Shown piece by piece: positions 1 through 11,018 of a stretch of DNA of 64,000 nt (position 1 is the first letter of the stretch; each line of letters starts with the position of its first letter). Source of the stretch: Eustoma russellianum (taxonomy: Eukaryota > Streptophyta > Magnoliopsida > Gentianales > Gentianaceae); NCBI GenBank assembly GCA_036186865.1, contig AP025041.1, positions 37,683,633 through 37,747,632 on the forward strand, in the 5' to 3' direction. The translations under genes and the position numbers were made by a program. The notes under the pieces are model-generated. The model ran no database searches and was not told where the DNA came from. It saw nothing but the letters and a program-made list of their open reading frames with translations.

Positions 1-59
1 GGAGTCAGTGTTGCGCCTCACCCTTGTCCATCACGTGCTGTATAGCTTGTATTTATGGT

Positions 60-2716
60 TCATTCACTGCAACCAAAAAGTATCCTCTTGTGATGGAGAT
101 CCCATAAGTGTTTGGCTAACAGTGCTAGATTCCATGCCTTCAACTGAAGTACTCCCAAGCCACCTTCATCTTTGGGCATGCTGATCTGAGACCAGGAAAC
201 CCAAGCTTTTCTGGCCCTAAGTGAAGAATTTTCCCATAAAAAGTGTAAGCAAATTCTGTTCACCAGAGACCTAATTGTTGCTGGCAGAGGAAGAGCACTT
301 AGACAAAAATAGTTTACGCCTTGTAGAACCGATTTGATCAACTGTACTCTGCCAGTATATGAAAGACTAATCACATTCCATAGCCCCACCTTGTCTATCA
401 GCTTCTCGATGAAACGGGTATAATGAGAGGTCCAGAGTTTGTGTCCAGTGATTGGTATGCCTAGATATCTGAATGGCATAGTTCCAATTGAGAAGCCCGT
501 GCTGGCCTGCAGCCAGTTATCATGCTGACCAACTCCTGCATGGAAGAGCTGGGACTTGGCCATGTTGGCCCTCTACCCTAAACAATCACCAAAGGTATTC
601 AGTGGTTGAATGAGTTTTTGTATTGAGCAGATATCACCTCGAGAGAAGAGGATGAGGTCATCCGCAAAGCTGAGGTGAGTGATAAATACTTAGCACAACC
701 AGTATGAAAATGGAATTCTTTATTGTGATGCAGCTTTTGTAGAAGCCTTGAAAGGTACTCCATGCCAAGTACAAATAGGAATGGAGAGATAGGGTCTCTT
801 GTCTCAACTCACGTCTGCCTTGAAAGTGTTCATAAGGCTTGCTATTTAAAGTGACAGAGAACGAGGTAGAGGTGATGCACTCTATGATCCATCCAGCAAA
901 TGCAGCAGGGAAACCAAGTCTAGTAAGCATGTCCTTAAGAAAAGACCAGCTGATGGAGTCAAACGCTTTCCTATGTCAACCTTTAGCATGCACTTAGGAG
1001 CAGTTCTCTTTTTTCCAAACTCCCTCATTAATTCTTGAACCAGAAATATATTTTCCATCATAGATCTTCCTTTGATGAATCCATCCTGGGCTGAATCTAT
1101 GAAGAAAGTCATGACAGTCGTGATTCTGAAAGCAAGGATCTTAGATATGATCTTATATATAACATTACAGCAAGAGATATGCCTGTAATCCTCAACTCTG
1201 TTGACATGCGTAGACTTGGGTAAGAGAGTAATTGTGGCATGATTGAGCTGCTTGAGCAACACCGTGTTCCTGAAAAACTCATGTATCGCAGCAACAAGGT
1301 CTGCCCCAACTATCTCCCAGGTGCTGATGAAGAAATAGGAAGTGTAACCATCAGGACCAACAGCTTTGTCTTTACCAATAGAGAGCAAAGCTGCTTTGAT
1401 CTCAGCTTCCGAGATAGGGACAATAAGAGAGTTAGCCTGTTGAGCGGAGAGCAAGGGGCCCCTGTTCAAAACTTGTGCATTGATAGTCTGCACTGGCTGA
1501 GCTGAGCCGAGCATGTCAGTGAAGAATTGAACAAAATGGTGCACTACTTGCTTAATAAACGATGACATAGTACCATCGGCTAGCTAAATTCCGTTATACT
1601 ACTCCCTGACATGTTCCCTTTAATTACAAAGTGAAAGAAATTTGTGTTCATGTCATTCGAAATTAAAAAGTTACCTTTGGTTAGTTGTGCAAAGTATTTC
1701 CTTTCTGACTCTATAAGATTGAATGGAAGGTGCCTTTGTTTCTACAACTTGTCCTTCCATTCAGGGGTGCCCCAGTTGTCGTATGGGAATTCCTGCATGG
1801 TCTTCAGCCCTTCCTCAGCCTGTTCAGCACAGTTAGAGATGTGTGAGAAGGATTTCTTATTCAGGTCCCTCAGGGGGCCTTTTAGGGATTTGAGCTTCTT
1901 ATGGAGCTGGAACATTGCTAAGCCACGAACTCTTTTTCTACAGTGTGAACTGAGCAGAGGAAGGAAGTCCTCATGATTGGCCCACATGTTGAAGAACTTG
2001 AAGGAGCTTTTGATTGCTGGCCTAAAATGATCTAGGCAGAGCACTCCAGGAGAATGGTCAGAGAGGCAACCTGTAGGAAAGAAATGTACCTTTGCCATTG
2101 GATATGTCTCTAGGAAGGCAGCATTTGCCATAGCTCTGTCAAGTTTAAATTTGATAGATCCATTGTCCAAAGTGTGGAAGCAACCTGATGAGGTGATCTC
2201 CATCAGTCCACTCTGGAGGAAGCAATTGAGTTGAGCTTGCAACTAGTAGTTACTGGCCAACCTGCCACCTATTCTCTCCTCTTCACGAAGGATGAAGTTG
2301 AAATCACTCAAGACTATCCAAGGATTATTCAGTGCTTGGTTGTGATTGAAAAGGGAGTTCCACAATAGATGCATGTTTACAATACTGTTGAATCCATAGA
2401 CAAAACTGGCTGATAAGCTCTGCCCAGTCTCCCTAGATACATTTTTGCAATGCATAACTTGGGGTCAGCAGAGATGTCCCGACAGCACGGAGGACGGATT
2501 CCACCCTAACAAAATTCGCTTGCCCGTATGGGATTCAAAATTATTTACAAATTAATAGACTGTAAACTTTTGGCGCAAGAACAGATACATTTTGTCGTTT
2601 AACTTTATTTCTAATAATCCGAGGATGTCTATTTTGTTCTTTTTAACAAAATTATAGACTTCATTATGCTCTAGGGGCTTGTTGCATACCCTAATATTCC
2701 AAAATCTAATAATCAT
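60..2716 (-). pseudogene. LINE-a ORF2 (endonuclease-reverse transcriptase), broken
   Basis: The product would be the APE-type endonuclease plus reverse transcriptase of target-primed retrotransposition. The endonuclease starts at an ATG at 2716 (IIRFWNIR, then KIDILGLLEIKL) and continues through SFVYGFNS, PWIVLSDFNF and CLSDHSPG, motifs of the EEP fold. The RT N-terminus shows AVGPDGYTSYFF and the palm region FIKGRSMMEN. The thumb and post-RT part reads YLGIPITGHKLW and VLQGVNYF. Several frameshifts and stops separate these pieces (breaks near 2243, 1570-1740, 930 and 565-657). About 170 bp between the endonuclease linker and RT, and the FADD-containing core, are poorly preserved. It cannot encode a functional protein. 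Confidence 0.85.
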
Positions 2717-2759
2717 AGAGGCTAGGCATTTGACCGTACCTTGGCTTTACCATGAGGTT

Positions 2760-3845
2760 TAATTTTTTTCCTCAAGGTGAAGACCTTCGATTTAGAGATC
2801 ACCTCAGTGAATCCATCTTGGAGCAAGGAGTTGATTCTTTCGACGTGGTGCTCCATGTAAACATTAGCTTGCGTATTCTGACCTCGCTCGATCTGGGCTG
2901 ACCTAAGGCCAAGCAGAGGTGTCCTCTATTATCTATACAATACCTGGCTGAGGTATGACAAGGACAATTTCTGGGTGGCTGCTCTGCATGGGGGCAAGAA
3001 TGGATGGTTAGGCCGAGGTGGTAGATAGCCGAGCTAGGCTGGGGATTGACTGGAGTGGGGTGGAGAGAGAGGTGCTGAGTTGGCATTGGGCCGAGCTAAG
3101 CTGGTGGAAGGCCACGTCGTTTGTGGCTGGCCTTTATGAGATACTGCAGCTCTTTGTTGCTGAGCTGACCTAGGCTGTTTAGGCCGGACTGAGCTGGGTC
3201 CAGGTTGTTGGGTTTTCTGATGGGGGGTAGAGGGAACAAGTGTTAAATGGGGTGGCTGAGGTGACATGGGTTGTGCCGAGCTGACCTGGACTGTTTAGAG
3301 GTCGACAGAGGTAGGATTCATCGAAGCTTGCTGGACAGCCTTTTTATGGGAGGCTGCGCCGTGGCTAAGACGCATGCAGTCTCTGCAGAACATCGGTAGT
3401 CGTTAATACTCTACCTTCTGAAAAATTTTGGTGTTATTCGAGAGTACCAACTCCACTGAGCTCAGCAGCTCATTGTTAAGATCCACTTCAACTAGCACAC
3501 GAACAAAGTTCCAAGTGCTCCTTCTTGCAGTGAATTGGTCTGCATACAACGTCGTGCTGAGCAGAGAACAAATACAAGATAGGACCTGGTCCACCCAAAG
3601 CGTGACTGGTAGGTTGGGAAATTTCACCTAAACTAGGACTTGTGCCATTTCAGTTGCCCCAATTGTGAATAATCTGGGCATTTTCTTAAGGATAAGATAC
3701 CACTCATATACAAAGTATGGCCCTGCACAGAGGATCTCCTCCATCTCCATAGCTGACTTGAATTTGAAAACAATCCATCTGGAGGCATGAAACTCCACTT
3801 TGTGCTTGGCCTTCCATGACTTAAAGAGGTTATGCACTGCTTGCT
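2760..3845 (-). pseudogene. LINE-a ORF1 (DUF4283-like nucleic-acid-binding protein), broken
   Basis: The N-terminal part resembles the DUF4283 domain of plant LINE ORF1 proteins (WIVFKFKSAMEMEEIL, GPYFV, LPVTLWVDQVLS). It aligns residue for residue with the intact ORF1 of LINE-b in this window (WIIFQFDDIEEMLEVL, GPYFV, LPLILWKEQFLS). An in-frame TAG at about 3628-3630 splits it, and further downstream the frame is lost. The distal part is rich in Pro, Gln and Ser, as ORF1 C-termini often are. The zinc knuckle expected after DUF4283 is not readable. The first part of the domain is missing because of the 5' truncation. Confidence 0.75.
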
Positions 3846-6209
3846 AACATAGGAATCTTCCGACAAAGCAACCCATAGTGCAGCTATCCAATGTGGAACA
3901 AAAGGCTCATGCATGAACTCACTCAGAGTGAAAAAGAATACACGATGTCGGGACAAGTAACATTCAAATAGATGAGACGTCCCATTAAGCGTCTGCACCG
4001 AGTAGGGTCTTGCAGCAACTTACCATCATGAAGTGTTAAGTTGGCCGTTTGCTCCATGGAAAAACTTTTGGGTTTGGAGCAAGTAAGACCTGCATCTTGT
4101 AAAACATCCATAGAATACTTTCTTTGACACATGAAAATACCGGATTTAAAACGTGAAAACTCGATGCCCAAAAAATATTTAGTTTACCAAGGTCTTTGAT
4201 CATGAATTTCTTAAGTAAAGTAGCCTTGAGTCTGTTAATTTCTTGAAGATCATTGCCTTCAATAAGATGTCATCAACATAAAGTAATACGGTCGTGAATG
4301 AAGTGCCATGTAATTTAGTGAATAAAGAGTAATCTGCTTTAGATTGAGTATAAACTGCTTGTTGAATAGATTGAGAAAAGTTGAAAACCAATTGCGCGAT
4401 GCCTGCTTGAGACAGTCTAATGATTTGTTCAGCCGACATACCAAGTTCTCCCCTGTCGGTGAAAATCAGGAGGTGGAACCATGTAGATGGTTTTATGGAG
4501 AGTCCCGTGAAGAAAGACGTTTTGAACATCCAGTTGGAAAGCATACCAATTACGAGCTGCAGCAATAGTGAGTAGACAACGTAAAGTAGTGAGTTTAATA
4601 GTAAGCGAGAAAGTCTCGGTGTAATCAATACCTTTGACCTGGGTATAGGCTTTGGCAACTAAACATGCTTTGTAACGTTTAATGGAATCATTGAATTTGT
4701 ATTTTATTTTGTAGACCCAATGATAGCCAATGGGCTTGTGATCGGAAGGAAGGGGAACCAATGACCAAGTGTTATTGCGGTCCAATGCAGTAATTTCCTC
4801 TGCCATGGCTAGCCGCCATCGGGGGTGTGATGCAGCCTCCTCATATGTGGCAGGTTCGGATCTGCAGCAATAGTGGCTAGAAAAGCTTTGTGAGTGGGAG
4901 TAAATTTTGAAAAAGAAAGATAGTGAGAGATGAGATACCTGGTGCCGTAGGTGGACTTGGCGGCCGGGTTAGATAAGTCGACCAAGGAAGTCATATCGTA
5001 GACGTCATGTCATGTATGTGGATGGGTGGGTCGAGAGGAGTGGCGAAGGGGTGGCTTGGGGGGTGCGGCCGCAGGTTGGGTAGCCGGCGGTGGCGGTGGG
5101 GCAACATGTGTGTTAGTGGAGGGGAGCGTGAGGCAGCAGGTGGTATAGGGGGTGGATTAGGAAGGTCGATAGCGAGGCTAGGTAGGAGAGATGTATCACT
5201 GGGGGGAGGTTAGGTGTAGCAAAGAGAAAACGGGTTTCGTGAAGGATAACATCACGGATGATGAGGAAGCGGTGTGTGTCAAGATCATATAGGCGATATC
5301 CTTTGTGACCAGTGGGGTATCCCATAAAGACGTAGCGATGGACACGAGAGGCAAATTTATTTATGAGAGAGGTGTTGGTTGCATAACATATACAACAAAA
5401 AATACATAAATGGGAATATAGTGGCAGGCTATGGTACAAAAGTTCAAAGGGAATTTTATTGGAGAGTAATGGTGAAGGTAAACGGTTGATGAGATATACC
5501 GCGGTTTGAACACTTTCGTCCAAAACTGAAGAGGAGCGTGACTTTGAAAAAGAAGGCGATGCTTACGTTCAACAACGCTGTTCTGTTGGATCTCTTCTTG
5601 GATGACAAGCGAGTAGGCTTGTCGTACGTTAGGCAAGGGCGACATCACAAGGATATTTGAACGTACCGTTTTGAACGTGTCGTTCAAACCCATAAGAAAC
5701 TGCATGGGACGGTCTTCTTCTCTTTGATCAGTGTGCTCCTTTTGCTTGCAAGACACATACATGAAGTATGTGTCGAGGTCAGCCCGGAGGCTTTTTAATT
5801 TGGTATATTAGGCGGCCACTGTCATGTATTCTGTGTCATTGTGGCGACTGATTTTTGTATCTGAAAAATATCATGAGCATTCTTCTGAGAGAATTGGTCA
5901 CGTAAATCCTCCCAAACTTGTTGAGCAGTTGTGCTGTGAACTACTCCTTCTGCAATGTCGGGTTCGACCGAATGAGTGAGCCATGAAAGGATCATGTTAT
6001 TACATTGATTCCACATGGTGAAATTGGGGTCGGATGATGGGGGCTGGCAGAAGGTCCCATCAACAAACCCGATTTTATTTTTTTGCAGTAAACGCGTGAA
6101 TCATGGCCTTGCACCATGATTGGTAATTCACACCATTTAATTTGATGGGAACTAGCATATGGCCTGGTTGATTGGAATGATGAACAAAGTATGGATTAGA
6201 TGGATCCAT
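3846..6209 (-). pseudogene. C1 gag-pol with gag joined directly to integrase by deletion
   Basis: Gag starts at the ATG at 6209 (MDPSNPYFVHHSNQPGH) and contains the copia gag core (MILSWLTHSVEPDIAEGVV, QVWEDLRDQF, FLMGLNDTF). Near 5575 the gag residues IQEEIQQNS run straight into the integrase stretch VVERKHR. The zinc knuckle, protease and most of the integrase catalytic core are therefore missing. Further integrase (VYLINRLPSPLL), a proline-rich linker, RT (VYKIKYK, FQLDVQNVFLHG, YVDD at the catalytic site) and the RNase H start (RRLMGRLIYL, CPDIVYS) follow in several frames. The FxxHG and YVDD motifs identify RVT_2-type copia reverse transcriptase. Not functional. Confidence 0.8.
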
Positions 6210-6374
6210 AGTTGTGGTTGATTGGATGTGGCTTCTGAGAAGTCATTGTGATTGGAAATATGTGTTATGATGTTGCCGAATGGCGGCCAAATAAGAACGG
6301 TCGGATGCGGAAGGATGGCTAGAAGAAGAAGAAGAAGGCAATAACGAGGTATCAGGATTGACGCTATGATACAA

Positions 6375-6633
6375 TGTAAAAGAGACAGTGAATTGGAAAA
6401 ACTTTTGTTTTTATTCATCCTTTGATAGCTGTTTATTTATAGCCGAATACAAGAGCCTAATTACCTTTTAATTACTTATAATTCATCCAATCTATGAGAA
6501 GATTAGACTAATCAAATATACAATAATAATTACAAAGATTCAATCTATCTAATCAAATACAAGATAATATCTACAAGATATACAAAATATTATCTTAACA
6601 TATAAACAAGATACAAACAATATCTTAACCACA
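6375..6633 (-). repeat. 5' LTR of C1 (~259 bp)
   Basis: On the minus strand it starts TGTGGTTAAGATATTG and ends TTTTACA just before the degenerate tRNA-Met primer-binding site. It contains TATAAATAAACAG, a plausible TATA box. The second LTR is not in the window, so both ends are inferred from the TG...CA rule and the PBS. Confidence 0.6.
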
Positions 6634-7215
6634 TTCTAGTCTCTTTGTTTATGATTACATGGTTCTTTACTACCCTAATGTTTCAAAAAATGCCTAAAGT
6701 TCAAAAAAAGGCTTGCAACATATATTTCTTTTCATTATATTGAAGTTCTTCAAAAGAAAACCCTAAAATGAATGGTAAATATAGACAGACTCAAGTAGTG
6801 TTTACATGACATTTAAAATGTGTTATATCTCAGGTATTGAAATAGTATAAAATAAAGTACAAACCTAAGGTTAGTAAACCTTAAGGTGAATTATTATTTT
6901 ACATCTGAATTATAAATAAATACAAATGTAACTGTCTATATATATATGTGTGTGTGTATGTATGTATGCATATTTTTTTTTTTTTTTTTTGCAAAAATGA
7001 AAGTGTGAATCTACATTATGTAATCCAAATGGAGTAACCAAATGGATAGCATTAGTTAGATGCATTCCACCAAGGATCTGCTCCTCAACAACAGACAGTT
7101 CTGCTTTTTCGTTCTATATCATGCAACAGTCGACAGTATGACCGTACAAGACTTCAAACACAAAATACAACAAAAAAATGCGCAACCATCGACTTCCGTT
7201 TGCAACAGTTGTTAC
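6634..7215. other. AT-rich spacer with a compound microsatellite
   Basis: No coding signal on either strand. A TA/TG/TATG run followed by about 19 T residues lies at roughly 6940-6992. The T run could be the tail of an old minus-strand retroposon, but no 3' UTR is recognisable beside it. Confidence 0.6.
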
Positions 7216-7605
7216 CCTTGAGTAATTTGCAGAAGTTGGGTACAGAGCCAGAATTACTGTCAAGCAACCGATGCAAGGCATAAATTCCATGCCAGTCACG
7301 GATTGTGTTTGTTAGGTGTAGCACGACATATCTCCTGCCAGCATTAACCTGAAAAACCTAAGATAGAAATAGACAGTGTAATAGCAGTCAACAGTCTTCA
7401 GAGACAGTCAAGCAAACATTCTCAAGCTGTAGGGGCCAGTCTAGACCAAGTAACCTGGGATTTGACTCCATGGCAACACTGAAGCAGAGATAGTTTTCTT
7501 TTGATATTGCGCATACCTCATGGACCCTATCCCATCGACATCTAACCCACTTTGATGATTGATCCTTTTAAGGAGATTGTACTCTGCCCTTGATGCAGCT
7601 AACAT
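7216..7605 (-). CDS. Candidate pair of host-gene exons (7517-7605 and 7216-7334), product not recognised
   Basis: Two minus-strand segments look like exons joined in frame. The first begins after an acceptor ending TTTAACAG and ends at the donor AG|GTATGC. It encodes MLAASRAEYNLLKRINHQSG then LDVDGIGSM. The second follows an acceptor ending GCTGGCAG and ends near the donor AGG|GTAAC. It encodes RYVVLHLTNTIRDWHGIYAL then HRLLDSNSGSVPNFCKLLK. The phases match: two bases of an Arg codon on one side and one on the other. Composition is protein-like and unlike the transposons around it. No further exons could be followed in either direction, so this may be a gene relic. I do not recognise the family. 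Confidence 0.35.
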
Positions 7606-7775
7606 CTGTTAAATGCAACTGTTCACGAATCCTGTAACTTCAAAAGCTGCTCCTTCTCATGATTTGAGCAACTGGAGGACTACAAAATTGCCAGGGGGAG
7701 GCTCAAAATGCAGTTGGTAAATGGTAACTTATCGTACATTAATAATATATTGAAAGCGTCCGATGGAACTGAGGG

Positions 7776-8681
7776 ATGGGCATCGCACGACAGACCATTC
7801 CACCACCACCTCCTCCGCCTCCCCCCGCTCGACCGCACAAAACGCGGTGGACCCCTGTTAAACGTACATCAGCCACAATTCCTACAGAAAATGAAGGCAT
7901 CGTTGAGGTTGAAGCTCCTAAGGACCTCCCTATAAATATCGAAGGTCTTATTGCTCAAAGTGCACAGCCATCTTTTTCGACAGTTGCCCCATCAGACGCT
8001 CTGGATGACGCAGATGATAACACTCACCACCCTGAGCCTACTGCTGATCCATCTATCTCGCAGATTTTCTCTCGGCTAACTGCAGATTTATGTCCGGTAC
8101 TGGTAGTGCCGCCCACATTGGAGTTTCAAAATCAACAGGATCAGCAGCACATAGATCCATCTACGCTATCTCTACAGGCCACTGAAGCTAACATAGCAGA
8201 GAGCGAGGTCCACATGTCTCCTCTGCCCTTGGAGGTTTTAGACACGACCATACAGCATGCTCACGAGATGAACCCACCGTCTGAAGTAGCTCCGGAAGTC
8301 CAAATTCAATCCATTCACGTTGAATTGCCAGTTCCACTAGCGATAATGCCAGCCATTGGTCAGCCTGCTTATGATCCCTTAATTGAACAATTCTATCAAG
8401 ACCACTTTCGGGAAGAGGAAGCGGAAGTTGATTTGGCACTAGGTTCGGACAATGAAGCTTCACTCTCATATACTCGCCGCAAAGGGACTGAATATGATGA
8501 TCTCCGCGAGAGTTTGCTCATTGCGGGAGATGATATGGATTGTTGCAGGACATCTACTGGTGGCGGGATTCTTCTTGGCGGACTCTCTCGGAAAAAGCGC
8601 AGATCTCGGAAGGATCTTCCACCACCTCCACCGTCCTCAATGGTTACTAGACGGCGCAGTCATCGTTCTTTTGAAATATAG
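7776..8681 (+). CDS. Retroposon L ORF, 301 aa, acidic LINE-ORF1-like tail
   Basis: An open frame begins at an ATG preceded closely by a stop at 7770. The N-terminus holds a run of nine prolines and TRWTPVKR. The latter resembles the W-x-P-K motif seen late in plant LINE ORF1 proteins. The middle is acidic and low in complexity. The C-terminal third is the best conserved against copy 2: YDPLIEQFYQDHFRE, LGSDNEAS, DDLRESLLI and TSTGGG, then SRKKRRSRKDLPPPPPSSM. No zinc knuckle or enzyme motif is present. It is open to its natural end, whereas copy 2 has a premature stop just after SRKKR. Function unknown; a role as an RNA-binding chaperone tail is an inference from the ORF1 resemblance. Confidence 0.5.
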   Translation: MGIARQTIPPPPPPPPPARPHKTRWTPVKRTSATIPTENEGIVEVEAPKDLPINIEGLIAQSAQPSFSTVAPSDALDDADDNTHHPEPTADPSISQIFSRLTADLCPVLVVPPTLEFQNQQDQQHIDPSTLSLQATEANIAESEVHMSPLPLEVLDTTIQHAHEMNPPSEVAPEVQIQSIHVELPVPLAIMPAIGQPAYDPLIEQFYQDHFREEEAEVDLALGSDNEASLSYTRRKGTEYDDLRESLLIAGDDMDCCRTSTGGGILLGGLSRKKRRSRKDLPPPPPSSMVTRRRSHRSFEI

Positions 8682-8820
8682 ATTGATTAGCAGTCCCATG
8701 ACTGATCATTTGATTTCTCTTTCTTTTATTTTCGTTTGTACTACGGCTACCCTCGGCCATTAACGCGGGATATGATACATAAATAAAAGCCAGAAGGTAC
8801 CTTTCCGTTTATTAAAAAAT
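7776..8820 (+). mobile_element. Retroposon L, copy 1 (ORF1-like tail plus 3' UTR, no ORF2)
   Basis: The ORF and its downstream 110-140 bp are homologous to a minus-strand block at 31473-32536. In both copies the ORF is followed by the same 3' UTR: a segment reading TTTCGTTTGTA, then CTACGGCTACCCTCGGCCAT, then AATAAA, a short dyad (AAGGTACCTT here), CCGTTTA and an A-rich end. There is no reverse transcriptase. This fits a non-autonomous LINE-type retroposon mobilised in trans. The 5' end is set only by the start of readable homology. Confidence 0.55.
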
Positions 8821-9185
8821 ATATATATATATATTTGTGTGTGTGAGTATTTTTTTATAAATATTCAATAGATTTCCATTTGCATAAATTTTATTTCTCG
8901 AACAAGTTATAAAACCATATTCACAAATGGTTTTTAATATAACTGAGAGGTCACCGTGATACAGTCTAACAGTAAAAATGTTTGTACACTCTTGATCGGG
9001 ATTTCCTGAAGTAAAGTCGCATAATATATAAAATAATTATTTAATAATGAAATACTACAAAAATAATCATGCCCACTACCTTTCATGCCTTTATTCTCTT
9101 CATGAGTCCTAATTATTGCGAGTATGAATACCTATTTATATACCAGTATCGTGGATCAGTCGCGACCTGTAACTTGTTTCAAATT
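8821..9185. other. AT-rich spacer, (AT)n/(GT)n microsatellite at its left end
   Basis: An AT then GT dinucleotide run at about 8818-8848 follows the A-rich end of retroposon L copy 1. The rest is AT-rich with no readable coding or structural signal. Confidence 0.6.
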
Positions 9186-9340
9186 GTTTTTTTGGTTAAA
9201 ATGTGAATTGCATTAACCAAGAGCAAAGCATCTAAGGGATGCAACCCATACAATCAACAACATGTCAAAAAAAGAGACTAGAGCATGTGAATTCTCCAGT
9301 ATCCAAACGAACTAGAGCCTATTTCTAGCTAAATTTCTAG
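9186..9340 (-). mobile_element. LINE 3' tail, strongly 5'-truncated
   Basis: On the minus strand the sequence reads GGGTTGCATCCCTTAGATGC, then GGTTAATGCAATTCACATTTTAACCAAAAAAAC. This is the typical end of plant L1 3' UTRs (GGTTAATGAA-ACATTTA-CCAAAA), also seen at the 3' end of LINE-b here. Only about 150 bp are present and no ORF2 remains. Confidence 0.5.
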
Positions 9341-9751
9341 TTAATCTATTACGAGTATTGAATACCTATCTGTATACGTTTTCTTGCAGTTAAAAGGAAA
9401 AAGAAGTTATATGGTATCCTTTTGACAAATAAAATATATAACATGCTCTCTAACGTCTTTGAGTTATGATAAGAATAGTGATATTATCACATGGTCTTAC
9501 ATTTTTTTTAATTATATAAGGTATATTATATGTCATCACATAGTGAAGGTGAAGATACATAGTATGCGTGTGTGCGGGGTACATCCTCTACTCTTCTAAG
9601 AACGACTATGGATAAGCCCTGGATTTTTCAATTGTGTGTTTCTTTTTACCAATTCAACGAGTTAAAATAAGAGTATTTCCTAAGTTTGAGAATAAAAAAA
9701 ATTAGATCTTTCGGCCAGGTGTATGTATATTGTGGAGGTAAGGATACAGTT
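9341..9751. other. Spacer, no recognised feature
   Basis: AT-rich sequence with no ORF, repeat or terminal motif that I can identify. Confidence 0.5.
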
Positions 9752-10845
9752 TGTTAGAATATGTTAAGTTTTGATGATTTACACAATTGACACTTAGAAC
9801 ACCTATAGAAGGCGCCTAATGTGAAGTGTCCGAAAGTCAATACACTTCGAACGCCTACATAAGACGCTTCATGTGAAGTGTTTGGAGTCCAGTACACTTC
9901 GAACACCTACTTCAGGCGCTTCATGTGTCAAGTTATAAAACAGTGCACTTTGAACGCATAAACAAGTGCTTCATGTGTATTACAAAGTCAAATGAACTTT
10001 TTCCCCCAAAATAGCCAAGAACATCAAGTTATTTTTGGTAAAAGTCAGAATTACTTCGAACAAGTATGAAGGCTGAGATTAGGCGCTTCATGTGACTTCG
10101 AACGAGTTCTGCTGCCCACAACAGGCGCTCCATGTGACATTGAACAAGTTATTCTTATTCACCTAAGGCATCTCATGTCACATTGAACCCCAGTTTAAAA
10201 ACACTTTAGGCGTTCCATGTCACATTGAACGCCTATTCATAAAACATATTAGGTGCTTCATGTGACTTATGTTACAAATACCTTATGCTGCACTTTCTAA
10301 CGTTTGCTTGATATTTGTACCCTCCTTTTGATTGCAACTATTCATAAAACATATTAGGCGCTTCATGTGACTTATGTTACAAATACCTTATGCTGCACTT
10401 TCTAACGTTTACTTGATATTTGTACCCTCCTTTTGATTGCAACTTCACAGATTCTCTCTCTTTTTTGGAGAATGTCATCTTTCCTCTATGAGCTTTGAAG
10501 AAGAAGCTTCCTCAAGAAGCTTGTAGTCATCCAAGAGAAGATCTCCAAAGATGAAGACATGTCATCACAAGAAAACAAAGGTCATTATTGGCTCCTAAAA
10601 AGGCACAGCGGCTAGAATGAAGGTTGATAAAGCAAGGGGTTTTGGTCTCCTTCATTCTCCAACTTTCTACCAACAAAGCACTATTTCTCTCAAAGTTTTA
10701 GCTCTCAAGATAGTTGTATCATTGTATATTTTACTTTATTTGTGAGAGTTGTGTTGCAAAGAAAAAGAAGAGTCTTCTTCTTGTTGAGTAAAGATTATGA
10801 GAGGCTAAGTGTATATTGTTGGTCAAGAAGCAAGTGTGCTTAACA
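9752..10845 (-). repeat. 3' LTR of C2 (~1094 bp) with internal repeats
   Basis: On the minus strand it starts TGTTAAGCACAC right after a purine tract and ends ATTCTAACA, giving TGTTA...TAACA inverted termini. Between about 9790 and 10340 a short unit built from GAACGCCTA and TAGGCGCTTCATGTGACTT is repeated many times with variation. The GGCG/CGCC pairs can form small hairpins. Confidence 0.75.
10233..10442. repeat. 105-bp tandem duplication inside the C2 LTR
   Basis: Two adjacent copies, 10233-10337 and 10338-10442, both begin CTATTCATAAAACATATTAG and differ at very few positions. The near identity means a recent slippage or unequal exchange relative to the older short repeats beside it. Confidence 0.9.
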
Positions 10846-10860
10846 CTCACCCTCCTTTAA
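10846..10860 (-). promoter_or_regulatory. Polypurine tract of C2
   Basis: TAAAGGAGGGTGAG on the minus strand lies directly before the TGTTA of the LTR, the position of the plus-strand primer for reverse transcription. Confidence 0.7.
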
Positions 10861-11018
10861 CCCTAATATTCCAATTCTTTAAATATCAATGTCGTGCGGT
10901 TTGATTCTCTAAAGATCAATCGTAGTGCTTTAATTCCTCACTTTGTGACTTGTTGTTACCCATTGAATCTTTGACTAGTGGTATGCTAGGAAAGGTTGGG
11001 TTTCTATCACAAGTGAAC

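Larger units (their letters stand above)
1..3845 (-). mobile_element. LINE-a: 5'-truncated L1-type LINE, 3' end outside window
   Basis: Read on the minus strand, the order is ORF1 (DUF4283-like), a proline-rich ORF1 tail, the ORF2 endonuclease, then reverse transcriptase and its C-terminal part, running off the left edge. All reading frames are broken. The 5' end lies inside ORF1, just before the segment reading HNLFKSWKAKHKVEF, where sequence switches abruptly to copia RNase H. This is the usual 5' truncation of LINE insertions. The 3' UTR and target-site duplication are outside the window, so the insertion into C1 is inferred from the junction only. Confidence 0.85.
3846..6633 (-). mobile_element. 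C1: internally deleted Ty1/copia element lacking 3' LTR
   Basis: A minus-strand copia element: 5' LTR, degenerate primer-binding site (TTGTATCATAGC against tRNA-Met TGGTATCAGAGC), gag, integrase C-terminus, reverse transcriptase and the start of RNase H. It ends inside RNase H where LINE-a begins. The rest of RNase H and the 3' LTR may lie beyond LINE-a, off the left edge. All coding frames are damaged. Confidence 0.8.

Noticed and set aside
5007..5213. Gly/Arg-rich plus-strand open frame
   Set aside because: It is antisense to the proline-rich linker between integrase and RT of C1.
6940..6992. Poly(T) run as the tail of a minus-strand retroposon
   Set aside because: It directly follows a TA/TG microsatellite and no 3' UTR or coding remnant is visible beside it.
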